Source: Clostridia bacterium (GTDB lineage Bacteria; Bacillota; Clostridia; Christensenellales; Borkfalkiaceae). Taken from it: 22,329 nt of DNA. The notes below the pieces were generated by a model. It was not told where the DNA came from and did no database searches. It saw nothing but the letters and a program-made list of their open reading frames with translations. Shown here in pieces: positions 1 through 7,438 of the stretch (the first letter of the stretch is position 1; each line of letters starts with the position of its first letter). The position numbers and the translations under genes are program-made. The DNA is taken from assembly GCA_017503885.1 (NCBI GenBank), contig JAFVSF010000026.1:1-22329 (forward strand), written 5' to 3'.

Positions 1-87
1 GTTCTTAACGTTTTTAATCGTAGTTCAAGAAAAGATGACGAAAGACGTAAAAAAGACAAGACTTTTAGCAAACACGGAGAAAAATAG
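1..87 (+). CDS. C-terminal tail of an unidentified upstream gene (partial)
   Basis: The frame is open from the first base and ends at TAG (85-87), which directly abuts the ATG of the next gene. The 28 visible residues are very basic and polar (a KDDERRKKDK stretch), as in a disordered C-terminal tail. The ribosome binding site of the downstream gene (GGAG, 76-79) lies inside this coding end, so the two are probably translationally coupled members of one operon. The tail has no domain, so no function can be given. It could be a chance open frame, but the exact stop/start junction and the tight packing of the following genes argue that it is real. Confidence 0.55.
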   Translation, partial: VLNVFNRSSRKDDERRKKDKTFSKHGEK

Positions 88-1236
88 ATGAAAAAAATCA
101 AGGTTTTATTCCCGTTCGTTGAAGCAGGATTTAGTCACATAATGACCGAAAAATCAATATGTGATGCTTTTGAAAAGAAATACGGCGAGTATTGCGAGGT
201 TATTCGTAGCGATTTTTACAAGGAAACGGGTAGCGAGGCAATGAAAAAGTTTGAAGAACGCCTTTGCAAAGAAGTTAGAATGTACAACGAGTGTCATTTT
301 TACGGCTATGCAAGTATTTTTGCAATGAACGTTTTCGGCTCAAAAATTTCTAGTTGGTTCGTTATGCAAAAACTTATAAAAAACGCTTTCCGCGACAGTG
401 TAAAACATATGGAAGATTTAGCCCCAGACGTTGTAGTTAGTACGCACTGGGCAACGAACTATTACGCTGTAAAAAGCGAGAAAAAGCCTTATACGGTAAT
501 GTATATTCCAGATGCACACGCCAACGCTCTTTTTAGATATCACACCGATTTTTCTATGATTTCTATGCCTGAAGGACACAAAAGGGCAATGAGATTTAAG
601 CGTAGATTTAATAGCGAAAACTTTAAAATCTCCCCACTTGCTATTCGCCAAGAGGCGTTTGACGTGGTTGAAGATAAAAAAGCACTTAGGGAAAAACTAG
701 GCCACGACGATAAATTTACCCTTTATATAACCGAGGGTGGATATGGTATTGGTATGGCAGAAGAACTTTGTAAAAGGCTTATCGAAGAGGATTTGCCAAT
801 TAGCGTAAACGTCGTTTGTGGCAAGAACCCCGAACTTTATCAAAGGCTATTAAAACTTAAAAGTAAGGGTAATTTGTCTTTTTACCCATACGAATTTTGT
901 AATAACGTATTAGAACTTATAGCCTCATCCGACCTCTATCTTGGCAAGAGTGGAAACGGGCTTATGGAGGCGGCATTCTACGGTGTGCCAATAGTTGTAA
1001 CTCACTCTGCAAACGACATTGAAAAACTTATTGCAGAGCATTACGTAAGTCACGTAAAAGATGCCGTTAGAATATTCAAAGTAGATAAGTGCCTTGAATT
1101 CATAAAAGGTGCTATAAACGGAAGTAAAGAATACGAAGAACTCAAAAAACACAGAAAACCAAAAGAAGAGTATGGTGGCGAGGGTATTGCCGACCTTATA
1201 TTTGAAAAAATAAACGAGAAATATCATTTGAGATAA
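88..1236 (+). CDS. GT28/MurG-like glycosyltransferase, probable glycolipid synthase (UgtP/MGDG synthase type)
   Basis: This 382-residue protein resembles the MGDG-synthase/UgtP branch of GT-B glycosyltransferases, which move sugar from a UDP-sugar to diacylglycerol at the inner face of the membrane. The N-terminal half fits the acceptor-binding domain: PFVEAGFSH at residues 9-17 stands where family members carry a glycine/histidine loop, and a DVVVSTHW strand follows near residue 113. The C-terminal half has a GGYGIG loop near 217 and, near 288, KSGNGLMEAAFYGVPIVV, which matches the nucleotide-sugar binding loop of MurG/UgtP proteins. The ATG at 88 has GGAG at 76-79. The next gene begins one base after its stop. 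Acceptor and sugar cannot be told from sequence; a MurG-like role in wall synthesis is less likely. Confidence 0.75.
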   Translation: MKKIKVLFPFVEAGFSHIMTEKSICDAFEKKYGEYCEVIRSDFYKETGSEAMKKFEERLCKEVRMYNECHFYGYASIFAMNVFGSKISSWFVMQKLIKNAFRDSVKHMEDLAPDVVVSTHWATNYYAVKSEKKPYTVMYIPDAHANALFRYHTDFSMISMPEGHKRAMRFKRRFNSENFKISPLAIRQEAFDVVEDKKALREKLGHDDKFTLYITEGGYGIGMAEELCKRLIEEDLPISVNVVCGKNPELYQRLLKLKSKGNLSFYPYEFCNNVLELIASSDLYLGKSGNGLMEAAFYGVPIVVTHSANDIEKLIAEHYVSHVKDAVRIFKVDKCLEFIKGAINGSKEYEELKKHRKPKEEYGGEGIADLIFEKINEKYHLR

Positions 1237-1237
1237 T

Positions 1238-2533
1238 ATGCTTAAAATAAAAGAGGTTGCGAAAAACTCAATAGGCGAAGAACTAGGTCTTAAAAAGGGA
1301 GATGAGGTGCTTGCGTTTGACGGCCACACGGCAGTCGACGTTTTGGACTATCTTTATTATGATGAAAAAGAAAGTTTCACCTTAACCGTTCGCCAAACAA
1401 ACGGTGACGAGTCTTCTTGCGAAATAGAAAAAGAAGAGGACGAAAGTTTAGGACTTACTTTTGAAAGCGATAATTTAGATATTCGCACTTGCCATAACCA
1501 CTGTATTTTTTGCTTTATCGACCAAATGCCATGTGGAATGCGAGACACTCTTTACGTGAAAGATGACGATTATCGCCAAAGTTTTTTATGTGGAAATTTC
1601 GTAACCTTAACCAACTTAAAAGAAGAGGATGAAGAGAGAATTGCAAGGTTAAGATTAAGCCCTTTATACGTTTCAGTTCATACTATGAACGGCGAACTTA
1701 GAAAGCAAATGACGGGCAATCGTTTTGCCGATAGAATAGGCTTGCAACTTAAAAAATTTGCCGATGCAGGAATTACAATGCACACTCAAATCGTACTTGC
1801 AAGGGGCTATAACGACGGAAAAGAATTAGAGTTTTCTGCTCGTGAACTTTTCAGTCTTTATCCAAACGTGCAAACTATGGCAGTAGTTCCCGTTGGTATG
1901 ACAAAGTTTAGAGATGGGCTTACCAAGATACAAGACATAGACCAAGATTACGCAAAAGAGATTATTTCCTTTGCGAAAAATTTAAACGAAGAGTTTGGCG
2001 AAAACTTTATTCAACTTGCCGATGAGTTTTATTTTAGAGCAGGTTTAGACGTTGAGCCTTATGAATTTTACGGAAGTTTTCCTCAAATTGAAAACGGGGT
2101 TGGAACAACTGCTAAATTCTTAAAAGAAATAGATGAAAATATAAAAACCAGTAAATTTAAAAAGAAAATCTTGCTAATTTCTGGAACTTCTGCAGGAGAT
2201 TTTATTAAAAATCAAGCCGACAAGGTGCAAAAGGCAGTAAAGGGGTTAGAGGTAAAGGTTCTTTCGGTTAAAAACGATTTCTTTGGCGAAACGGTAAACT
2301 GTACGGGGCTTTTGACAGGGCAAGATATTTTAAAGGCAGTTTTAAGCGAGGGCGAGGGATATGATATTGTCGTTATGCCTTGCCACGTTTTAAGAGAAAA
2401 AACAGACCTTTTTTTAGATGGTATGACCGTAAAAGAACTTTCTAAAAAAACAGGCAAAAAGATACGAATAACAAACGGTACGGGGGAGAGTTTTGTAAAA
2501 GCACTCTCTAGCCGTAAATTTAAGGAGGTATAA
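1238..2533 (+). CDS. PDZ / radical SAM / DUF512 protein
   Basis: This 431-residue protein matches the DUF512 radical-SAM family often found beside der in Clostridia. Residues 1-60 look like a PDZ-like domain (IGEELGLKKGDEVLAFDG). A cysteine cluster follows at Cys85, Cys89 and Cys92, with CxxxCxxC spacing and the aromatic before the last Cys (C-I-F-C-F) that is typical of radical SAM [4Fe-4S] sites. A TIM-barrel-like region comes next (YVSVHTMN; HTQIVLARGYNDG). The C-terminal DUF512 part contains VVPVGMTKFRDGL and ends with a strand-rich region (ILLISGTSAG; ITNGTGESFVKALS). The reaction and substrate are unknown for the family. The start is one base after the preceding stop; no strong Shine-Dalgarno is visible, consistent with coupling. 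Confidence 0.88.
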   Translation: MLKIKEVAKNSIGEELGLKKGDEVLAFDGHTAVDVLDYLYYDEKESFTLTVRQTNGDESSCEIEKEEDESLGLTFESDNLDIRTCHNHCIFCFIDQMPCGMRDTLYVKDDDYRQSFLCGNFVTLTNLKEEDEERIARLRLSPLYVSVHTMNGELRKQMTGNRFADRIGLQLKKFADAGITMHTQIVLARGYNDGKELEFSARELFSLYPNVQTMAVVPVGMTKFRDGLTKIQDIDQDYAKEIISFAKNLNEEFGENFIQLADEFYFRAGLDVEPYEFYGSFPQIENGVGTTAKFLKEIDENIKTSKFKKKILLISGTSAGDFIKNQADKVQKAVKGLEVKVLSVKNDFFGETVNCTGLLTGQDILKAVLSEGEGYDIVVMPCHVLREKTDLFLDGMTVKELSKKTGKKIRITNGTGESFVKALSSRKFKEV

Positions 2534-2534
2534 A

Positions 2535-3848
2535 GTGAGTAAGCCATTAGTTGCAATAGTAGGAAGACCAAACGTTGGCAAATCCACTTTTTTTAATAAA
2601 GTAACAGGACAAAAATTATCGATAGTAGAAGACACGCCGGGTGTTACGAGAGATAGACTTTATGCAGACGCAGAGTGGTGTGGAAAGGCTTTTACCCTTA
2701 TAGATACGGGTGGTATTGAAATTAAATCCACCGATGAAATGTGGAAACATATTAAAAGTCAAGCCGAAATCGCTATTGAGACGGCGGACGTAATTATATT
2801 TTTCTGTGATGCAAAGACAGGTCTTACTGCATCTGACTATGACGTAGCCGAAATGCTCCGTCGCTCTCGTAAGCCAATAGTTTTAGCAGTAAACAAACTG
2901 GACACTTATAAAGAAGAAATTTTATTTGACTTTTACGAGTTAGGGCTTGGCGTTCCTTATGGTATATCTTCAGAGCAAGCAAAGGGGCTTGGCGATCTTT
3001 TAGATGAAGTATGCTCATATTTTGACCAAGTTGACGTAGATGCTGATGCTGATAGACTTAAAATAGCAATAGTAGGCAAGCCAAATGCAGGAAAATCACG
3101 TCTCACCAACAAACTTTTAGGCTATGACAGAACTATCGTTTCTAACGTAGCAGGTACTACTCGTGATGCTATTGATACTCCACTTGAATATAACGGCAAA
3201 AAATATACTATTATAGATACTGCCGGTATTAGAAAGAAAAGGTCTGTTGAAGATGGGGTAGAATATTATAGCGTACTTCGTTCTCTCGCTGCAATTCGTA
3301 GGGCAGACGTTTGTTTAATAGTTATCGATTCTTCCGAGGGTTTAACCGAGCAAGACGTAAAAATTGCAGGCTACGTACACGAACAAGGCAAACCGTCTAT
3401 CGTTGTTATGAATAAGTGGGACTTAATTGAAAAAGATACCCATACTATAAACGAATTTGAAAACAAACTTAAAGTAGACCTTGCTTTTATGGACTATTTT
3501 AAGTCTATATACATTTCTGCTGCAACAGGGCAAAGAACGAACAAAATATTTGAAATGGCACGTGAGGTTTATGAAAATTCTTGCAAGCGTATTACAACTG
3601 GTATGCTTAACGACGTTGTAGGCGATGCTATTCGTGCAACCGAGCCACCTTCTAAAAACGGCAGAAGACTCAAAATTTATTATGCCGTTCAAGACGGAAC
3701 AAATCCACCTGCATTTGTATTTTTCGTAAACAATTCCGACCTTATGCATTTCTCTTACCTTAGATTTTTAGAGAATACGATAAGAAGGACCTTTGGATTT
3801 GAGGGGACGCCGATAAGGATGTTTACCCGTGAAAAGAGCGAAGACTAA
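2535..3848 (+). CDS. der: Ribosome-assembly GTPase Der (EngA)
   Basis: Der is an essential tandem GTPase that promotes maturation of the 50S ribosomal subunit. All expected parts are present in 437 residues, the usual length. First G domain: P-loop GRPNVGKS at 10-17, DTPGVTRD switch, DTGG and NKLD at 120-123. Second G domain: P-loop GKPNAGKS at 181-188, DTAGIRKK and NKWD at 303-306. A C-terminal KH-like RNA-binding domain covers about 350-437. The start is GTG at 2535, fixed by GGAGG at 2524-2528, six bases upstream and inside the end of the previous gene. One base separates the two genes, so the DUF512 gene and der are one transcript. Nothing essential is missing. Confidence 0.97.
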   Translation: MSKPLVAIVGRPNVGKSTFFNKVTGQKLSIVEDTPGVTRDRLYADAEWCGKAFTLIDTGGIEIKSTDEMWKHIKSQAEIAIETADVIIFFCDAKTGLTASDYDVAEMLRRSRKPIVLAVNKLDTYKEEILFDFYELGLGVPYGISSEQAKGLGDLLDEVCSYFDQVDVDADADRLKIAIVGKPNAGKSRLTNKLLGYDRTIVSNVAGTTRDAIDTPLEYNGKKYTIIDTAGIRKKRSVEDGVEYYSVLRSLAAIRRADVCLIVIDSSEGLTEQDVKIAGYVHEQGKPSIVVMNKWDLIEKDTHTINEFENKLKVDLAFMDYFKSIYISAATGQRTNKIFEMAREVYENSCKRITTGMLNDVVGDAIRATEPPSKNGRRLKIYYAVQDGTNPPAFVFFVNNSDLMHFSYLRFLENTIRRTFGFEGTPIRMFTREKSED

Positions 3849-3856
3849 TTTAAAGG

Positions 3857-4003
3857 TCTATAAACGGCGTTATACTGCGTTACTGTTTCAAAAATTCGAC
3901 CACAATGACCAACAAGGTCTATTGTGTCCGTATTTTTTCACGAGCCTTGTCTAACTTGTTTCTAGCCCTTTAAAAACTACTTTATAAGGGTTTGCAAATA
4001 ACT
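3857..4003 (+). repeat. Modular repeat, copy 1 (5' block, covarying hairpin, part of 3' block)
   Basis: A 44-nt 5' block (3857-3900, with TATACTGCG and TTACTGTTTC) leads into a hairpin at 3901-3926. The hairpin has outer arms CACAAT/ATTGTG, inner arms GACC/GGTC, loop AACAA and one bulged T after GGTC. After the stem come a T-rich stretch and CACGAGCCTTGTCTAAC. The 5' block aligns base for base in length with the copies at 4047 and 15646. This copy lacks the second (AACGTCACGTT-type) hairpin. It begins just after the der stop codon, and the stem plus the following T run could also act as a weak terminator for der. Confidence 0.75.
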
Positions 4004-4046
4004 CACGAGTCTAGCCTACCTTGTATCTAACCCTTTAATTTAAAGG
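4004..4046 (+). repeat. Repeat fragment: extra copy of the CACGAG...CTAACCCTTTAA segment
   Basis: This repeats part of the 3' block of the neighbouring copy: CACGAG, CCTACCTTGTATCTAA and CCCTTTAA recur here with small changes relative to 3939-3970 and 4131-4163. It ends in a near-perfect palindrome, CCTTTAA-T-TTAAAGG (4032-4046). The TTTAAAGG of that palindrome also opens copy 2, and the same TTTAAAGG precedes copy 1 at 3849. It looks like a remnant of a partly deleted unit in a tandem cluster. Confidence 0.55.
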
Positions 4047-4225
4047 CTTATATACTTCGGTATGCGTCGTTTCTACAAAGCATTTGCGACTGGGATGACC
4101 AACAAGGTCTATCCCACCCCCAAATTCTTTGTGAGCCTTGCCTACCTCGTATCTAAACCTTTAAATCTCACTTTGTAAGAGTGAAGAAAAAAACAAGAGC
4201 GGAACGTCACGCTCCCAACGTTGCG
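4047..4225 (+). repeat. Modular repeat, copy 2 (essentially complete unit, about 179 nt)
   Basis: A 44-nt 5' block (4047-4090) is followed by the central hairpin at 4091-4116. Its outer arms are TGGGAT/ATCCCA, completely different from copy 1 but still fully paired. The inner arms GACC/GGTC, the AACAA loop and the bulged T are unchanged. The 3' block follows (GTGAGCCTTGCCTAC; CTTTGTAAGAGTGAAG), then a second hairpin at 4200-4215 around AACGTCACG (GAGCG/CGCTC pairing is possible) and a CAACG-TTG-CGTTG stem at 4216-4228. The segment 4170-4225 is a close duplicate of 4292-4345. No coding potential is evident. Confidence 0.75.
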
Positions 4226-4230
4226 TTGCC

Positions 4231-4345
4231 GACCAACAAGGTCTATTGTGTCTACATTTTGGACACCTTGCATTTGAGTTTTTAAACACTGCTTTGTAAG
4301 AGTGAAGAAAAAACAAGAGTGGAACGTCACGTTCCCAAGGTTGCG
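4231..4345 (+). repeat. Modular repeat, copy 3 (5' block missing, chimeric hairpin)
   Basis: The hairpin core GACC-AACAA-GGTC-T-ATTGTG (4231-4250) is present, but the 5' outer arm is replaced by GTTGCC, the end of copy 2, so the outer stem cannot pair. Only the downstream half was copied. The 3' part (4292-4345) repeats 4170-4225 with about four differences and carries a perfect GGAACG-TCA-CGTTCC hairpin at 4321-4335. A local GTGTC/GACAC stem occurs at 4248-4266. The junction looks like recombination between two units. Confidence 0.65.
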
Positions 4346-4390
4346 TAAAAAGGCTTAATCATTATATAATATATATAAAAACAAAAAAAG

Positions 4391-4419
4391 TAATAAATAA
4401 AACTCCTTGCCCATATAAT
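4391..4419 (+). promoter_or_regulatory. Candidate sigma-E promoter of spoIVA
   Basis: CATATAAT at 4412-4419 resembles the sigma-E -10 element, and TAATAAA at 4391-4397 lies 14 bases upstream as a possible -35. spoIVA is transcribed by sigma-E in Bacillus subtilis. The predicted start would leave a leader of about 30 nt. The whole 4346-4435 region is very A+T rich and has further TATA-like stretches (4363-4375), so chance matches are likely. Confidence 0.4.
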
Positions 4420-4453
4420 ATATTGATTTATATGCGGGAGGAGTTTTTAGTTT

Positions 4454-5920
4454 ATGCAAAAATTCGATATATACGGCGACCTAGCAAAAAGAACGGGTGG
4501 AGATATCTATCTTGGCGTAGTAGGTCCTGTAAGGGTGGGTAAATCCACCTTTGTTAAAAGGTTTGCCGAAATGCTTATTATGCCTAACATTTCGGGCAAA
4601 AATAAAAAGCAGATAGCCTTAGATGAGCTTCCTCAATCGGGTGCAGGGAAAACCGTTACAACCACCGAGCCTAAATTTATTCCCAGTGAGGCAGTAAAAG
4701 TAACGCTAGGCAAAACGCACGCCAAAATACGCCTTATCGACTGCGTTGGCTATATGGTTAGTGGTGCGATAGGCAGTGAAGAAGACGGCAAGGCTCGACT
4801 TGTTCAAACGCCGTGGCTAGAGAAGCCTATTCCATTTGAAGAAGCAAGCGAAATCGGTACTGAAAAGGTTATCAAAGAGCATTCTACTATAGGCATAGTG
4901 GTTACTACTGACGGAAGTTTTTCTGAAATTGAAAGAAGAAATTACGTGCAAGCAGAGGAAAAGGCGATTGCACGCCTTAAAGAGATTGGTAAACCATTTG
5001 TTATCGTTTTAAATTCTTCTTCACCAAATAGTGAAAGTTGTAAGGCTTTAGCCGAAGAATTAAGGCAAAAACACAATGTATGCGTAGTTGCAGTTGACCT
5101 TTTAAATTGTGATGAAAGTGCATTTAATCGTGTTATAGAGGGCGTTTTGGGCGAATTTCCAATAAATTCCTTTGAAATTTGTATTCCAGATTGGCTAAGG
5201 GCATTACCACCTGAAAACAGAGTTGTCAGCGAGATAATTTCTATAGCGAAAACGGCATCAAAAAGTATAGAAAAAATGAAAGACTGTTATCTTTTAGAAG
5301 AGGCTCTTGCAACGGTGGATAAGATTATTCCAGAAAGTGTAGAAGTTTTTGCAGGAGAAGGCAGGGCAAGAATTAAATTGACTTGCGAAAAGGGGCTTTT
5401 CTACGACGTTTTAAGCGAAACGTGTGGCGAGGCAATAGACGGCGAGTATAAACTTATGAGTTTTGTTCGTGACCTTTCTAAAGCAAAGTGGGAGTATGAT
5501 AAAATTCGCCTTGCACTTTCGGATGCAGAGGCAAAGGGCTACGGCATTGTTCTTCCTACCGAAAAAGACGTTGCGTTAGGCGAGCCTACTTTAGTAAAAA
5601 ACGGCAACCGTTACGGCGTTTCGGTAACGGCAGAAACCGAGAGTTTGCACGTTGTAAAGGTAGGGGTAAAAACTACCGTTAATCCTGTTTCCGGCACAAA
5701 AAAGCAATGTGAAGACTTTATTGATTTTATTCAAAGCGAGAGTGAAAACGGTGGACTTTCGGAGGCTAACGTTTTTGGCAGACCACTTGGAAAAGTCGTT
5801 TTAGATGAAGTTAGCCAAAAAACGGGTGCAATGCCTGATGATACCCGTGATAAAATGCAACGAATTGTAGCAAAAATGGTTAATGATGAAAAATATCGTA
5901 TGATTTATTTCGTATATTAA
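4454..5920 (+). CDS. spoIVA: Stage IV sporulation protein A, spore-coat morphogenetic ATPase
   Basis: SpoIVA forms the ATP-driven polymeric base layer on which the spore coat is built, on the mother-cell face of the forespore membrane. The 488 residues are close to the usual length (492 in B. subtilis). The N-terminal signature IYGDLAKRTGGDIYLGVVGP leads straight into the Walker A site GPVRVGKST (about residues 24-32). A TTTEPKFIPSEAV switch region and the Walker B-like IRLIDCVGYMVSGA follow. The protein ends in the family-typical hydrophobic tail KYRMIYFVY. GGGAGGAG at 4436-4443 supports the ATG at 4454. It stands alone between the repeat cluster and a bidirectional terminator. In related genomes it often follows der and gpsA; gpsA is not here. 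Confidence 0.97.
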   Translation: MQKFDIYGDLAKRTGGDIYLGVVGPVRVGKSTFVKRFAEMLIMPNISGKNKKQIALDELPQSGAGKTVTTTEPKFIPSEAVKVTLGKTHAKIRLIDCVGYMVSGAIGSEEDGKARLVQTPWLEKPIPFEEASEIGTEKVIKEHSTIGIVVTTDGSFSEIERRNYVQAEEKAIARLKEIGKPFVIVLNSSSPNSESCKALAEELRQKHNVCVVAVDLLNCDESAFNRVIEGVLGEFPINSFEICIPDWLRALPPENRVVSEIISIAKTASKSIEKMKDCYLLEEALATVDKIIPESVEVFAGEGRARIKLTCEKGLFYDVLSETCGEAIDGEYKLMSFVRDLSKAKWEYDKIRLALSDAEAKGYGIVLPTEKDVALGEPTLVKNGNRYGVSVTAETESLHVVKVGVKTTVNPVSGTKKQCEDFIDFIQSESENGGLSEANVFGRPLGKVVLDEVSQKTGAMPDDTRDKMQRIVAKMVNDEKYRMIYFVY

Positions 5921-5927
5921 AACGTAA

Positions 5928-5960
5928 AAAAGTCGACAAACACACGTTTGTCGACTTTTA
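5928..5960. terminator. Bidirectional intrinsic terminator between convergent spoIVA and the acidic membrane protein gene
   Basis: A perfect 10-bp stem GTCGACAAAC/GTTTGTCGAC (5932-5941 and 5946-5955) with loop ACAC is flanked by an A run on the left and TTTT on the right, so it can stop transcription from both sides. It begins eight bases after the spoIVA stop codon. Confidence 0.9.
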
Positions 5961-5986
5961 CTTTATTTAAATTTTATTAAGTACAC

Positions 5987-7384
5987 TTAATAAAGTCCAC
6001 CACTTTTCATTTGTTCGAGTTTTTCTTCTCTTATTTTGCGTTTTAACTCTCTTCTCTTTGCAGAGTAATAGAAACCAAAACCAAAGGTAGCGAGTACACA
6101 AATAAATGCTACTATAGCCGAAGAAGAGAAAGCGATTTTGATTGTACCATCAAAAAGAGACGTAAGCATTTCCACAGTTTCTTTTCCCATCCAATTACGC
6201 ATAAACGCTGGTGGGCTAGCAAGTAAGTCTACGAAAAGGCTTGGAACTATAACGAATATTATAAATGGAAGAGCACCAAAAATTATAGGTGCTTTAAGGC
6301 TTATAAGAGGATTTCTCATACCTATTTTAGCGAGTATTTTAATTATTAATAAAATCCACCAGAACGCAGAGAAGAAAACAAATCCAAATAAAACGATAGA
6401 TATTATTCTAATTGTATTTAAAGTGTCCTTTGTAATAGACTCTTTAAGAGTGTCTGCTAAAACTTCGTCTATAGGTTTATCTTCTTGTTCTTCAGAAGAA
6501 CTTTCGCTTTCTTCAGACGCAAAGTTAAGGATTGTATAATTTACCAAGTCCAAGTGAGCAGGAGCAAACGCCTCTTCTTCCTCTTCTTCAAAACCCTCTT
6601 CAGAAAGGAGATTTGCAAGGAGAGAGGAGATAAGACCGTCGCCGTTAAAGTTGCCGTTTTCGTCGGCAAATTCGCTTATAATATCTGCAATTTCAGCCCT
6701 AAGTTCCTCTTCGGCTTCGGGGGTTAATTCTTCATACTCTTCACTATACTCTGGGTGGTTTTCAAATCTAGAATAAACGTCTTTAACAACGTCTATTACC
6801 TCATCTGTTACAGAATCTACGGTAGCGTCTTCCGAACGAATAGCGTCCAAAATGGCTTCGGTACTGTTGTCGAGGTAACTGTCGTCAATACCGAGGTCGT
6901 CCATTATTTTTTCAACGTCTTCATCCAAGTCTCTAGAAAGTTCTTGAAGTTCCATTTTAACTGCTGCCGAAACGCTTGCCTTTGCAATAGAATCTTCTAA
7001 ATCTTGCAAAGTTTCTTTGTCAATCGTTTCAACTAAATCGTCAATTAAAGAATGTATAAATTTCTCGGTTTGCTTAGTGTTAGAAGAAAGAGCACTGGAC
7101 ATAAGAAGACTTGTGTCGAGAGAAACGGAGATATCAATAGAAATTTCTTCTTCGACCAACTCTTCTATTAAAAGATGAATAATTTCATCATCAGAAGGCT
7201 CTTCAGAACTTTCCTCTTCAGTTTCTTCCTCCTCTTCGTTAGCAAATATAAGTTCAGCCAACGCCTCGTCAAAGGTAATCTTTGCAGTTATTTTCAAAAG
7301 AGGAGATAAAAAATACCCGATTAAAGCTATAAGGCATATACCAGCAACAATTCCGTTAAGGATTATAATAAGTGATTTTTTCAA
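5987..7384 (-). CDS. Acidic multi-helix membrane protein of unknown function
   Basis: I do not recognise this 465-residue protein. It starts with a helix at about 4-26 and then has a region of nearly 300 residues very rich in Glu/Asp, with low-complexity runs near 50-66 (NEEEEETEEESSEEPSDDE) and again before the second membrane segment. Three more helices follow at about 327-352, 367-388 and 417-441, then a basic tail. The topology suggests a large acidic loop outside and a basic tail inside. An ATG at 7424-7426 in the same frame lies inside the upstream terminator; I prefer TTG at 7382-7384 because AGGAGG at 7392-7397 is spaced seven bases from it. The cvpA-like gene lies 54 bp upstream of that start, with a terminator between. 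A calcium- or cation-binding envelope role is conceivable but unproven. Confidence 0.75.
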   Translation of the reverse strand: MKKSLIIILNGIVAGICLIALIGYFLSPLLKITAKITFDEALAELIFANEEEEETEEESSEEPSDDEIIHLLIEELVEEEISIDISVSLDTSLLMSSALSSNTKQTEKFIHSLIDDLVETIDKETLQDLEDSIAKASVSAAVKMELQELSRDLDEDVEKIMDDLGIDDSYLDNSTEAILDAIRSEDATVDSVTDEVIDVVKDVYSRFENHPEYSEEYEELTPEAEEELRAEIADIISEFADENGNFNGDGLISSLLANLLSEEGFEEEEEEAFAPAHLDLVNYTILNFASEESESSSEEQEDKPIDEVLADTLKESITKDTLNTIRIISIVLFGFVFFSAFWWILLIIKILAKIGMRNPLISLKAPIIFGALPFIIFVIVPSLFVDLLASPPAFMRNWMGKETVEMLTSLFDGTIKIAFSSSAIVAFICVLATFGFGFYYSAKRRELKRKIREEKLEQMKSGGLY

Positions 7385-7398
7385 AACAAAACCTCCTA

Positions 7399-7430
7399 TA
7401 AAAAGAAAAGCCGTGCTTCTCAGCACGGCT
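7399..7430 (-). terminator. Intrinsic terminator/attenuator between cvpA-like gene and the acidic membrane protein gene
   Basis: An 8-bp stem AGCCGTGC/GCACGGCT (7409-7416 and 7423-7430) is followed on the minus strand by TTTTCTTTTT. It starts nine bases after the cvpA-like stop codon. The next gene's ribosome binding site comes right after it. No obvious promoter fits in the remaining space, so the downstream gene probably depends on read-through. Confidence 0.8.
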
Positions 7431-7438
7431 TATGGTTG

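Noticed and set aside
3901..4250. GACCAACAAGGTCT repeated three times, considered as a CRISPR array
   Set aside because: Spacing is about 190 and 134 nt, flanking sequence is also repeated, and no cas gene is near.
4142..4330. A 62-codon open frame on the minus strand inside the repeat cluster
   Set aside because: It covers two copies of the 3' repeat module and translates them twice into near-identical strings; there is no ribosome binding site or recognisable domain, so it is a by-product of the repeat.
7385..7426. An upstream ATG start for the acidic membrane protein
   Set aside because: The 14 extra codons are read from the terminator hairpin and the ribosome binding site itself; TTG at 7384 is placed correctly after AGGAGG.
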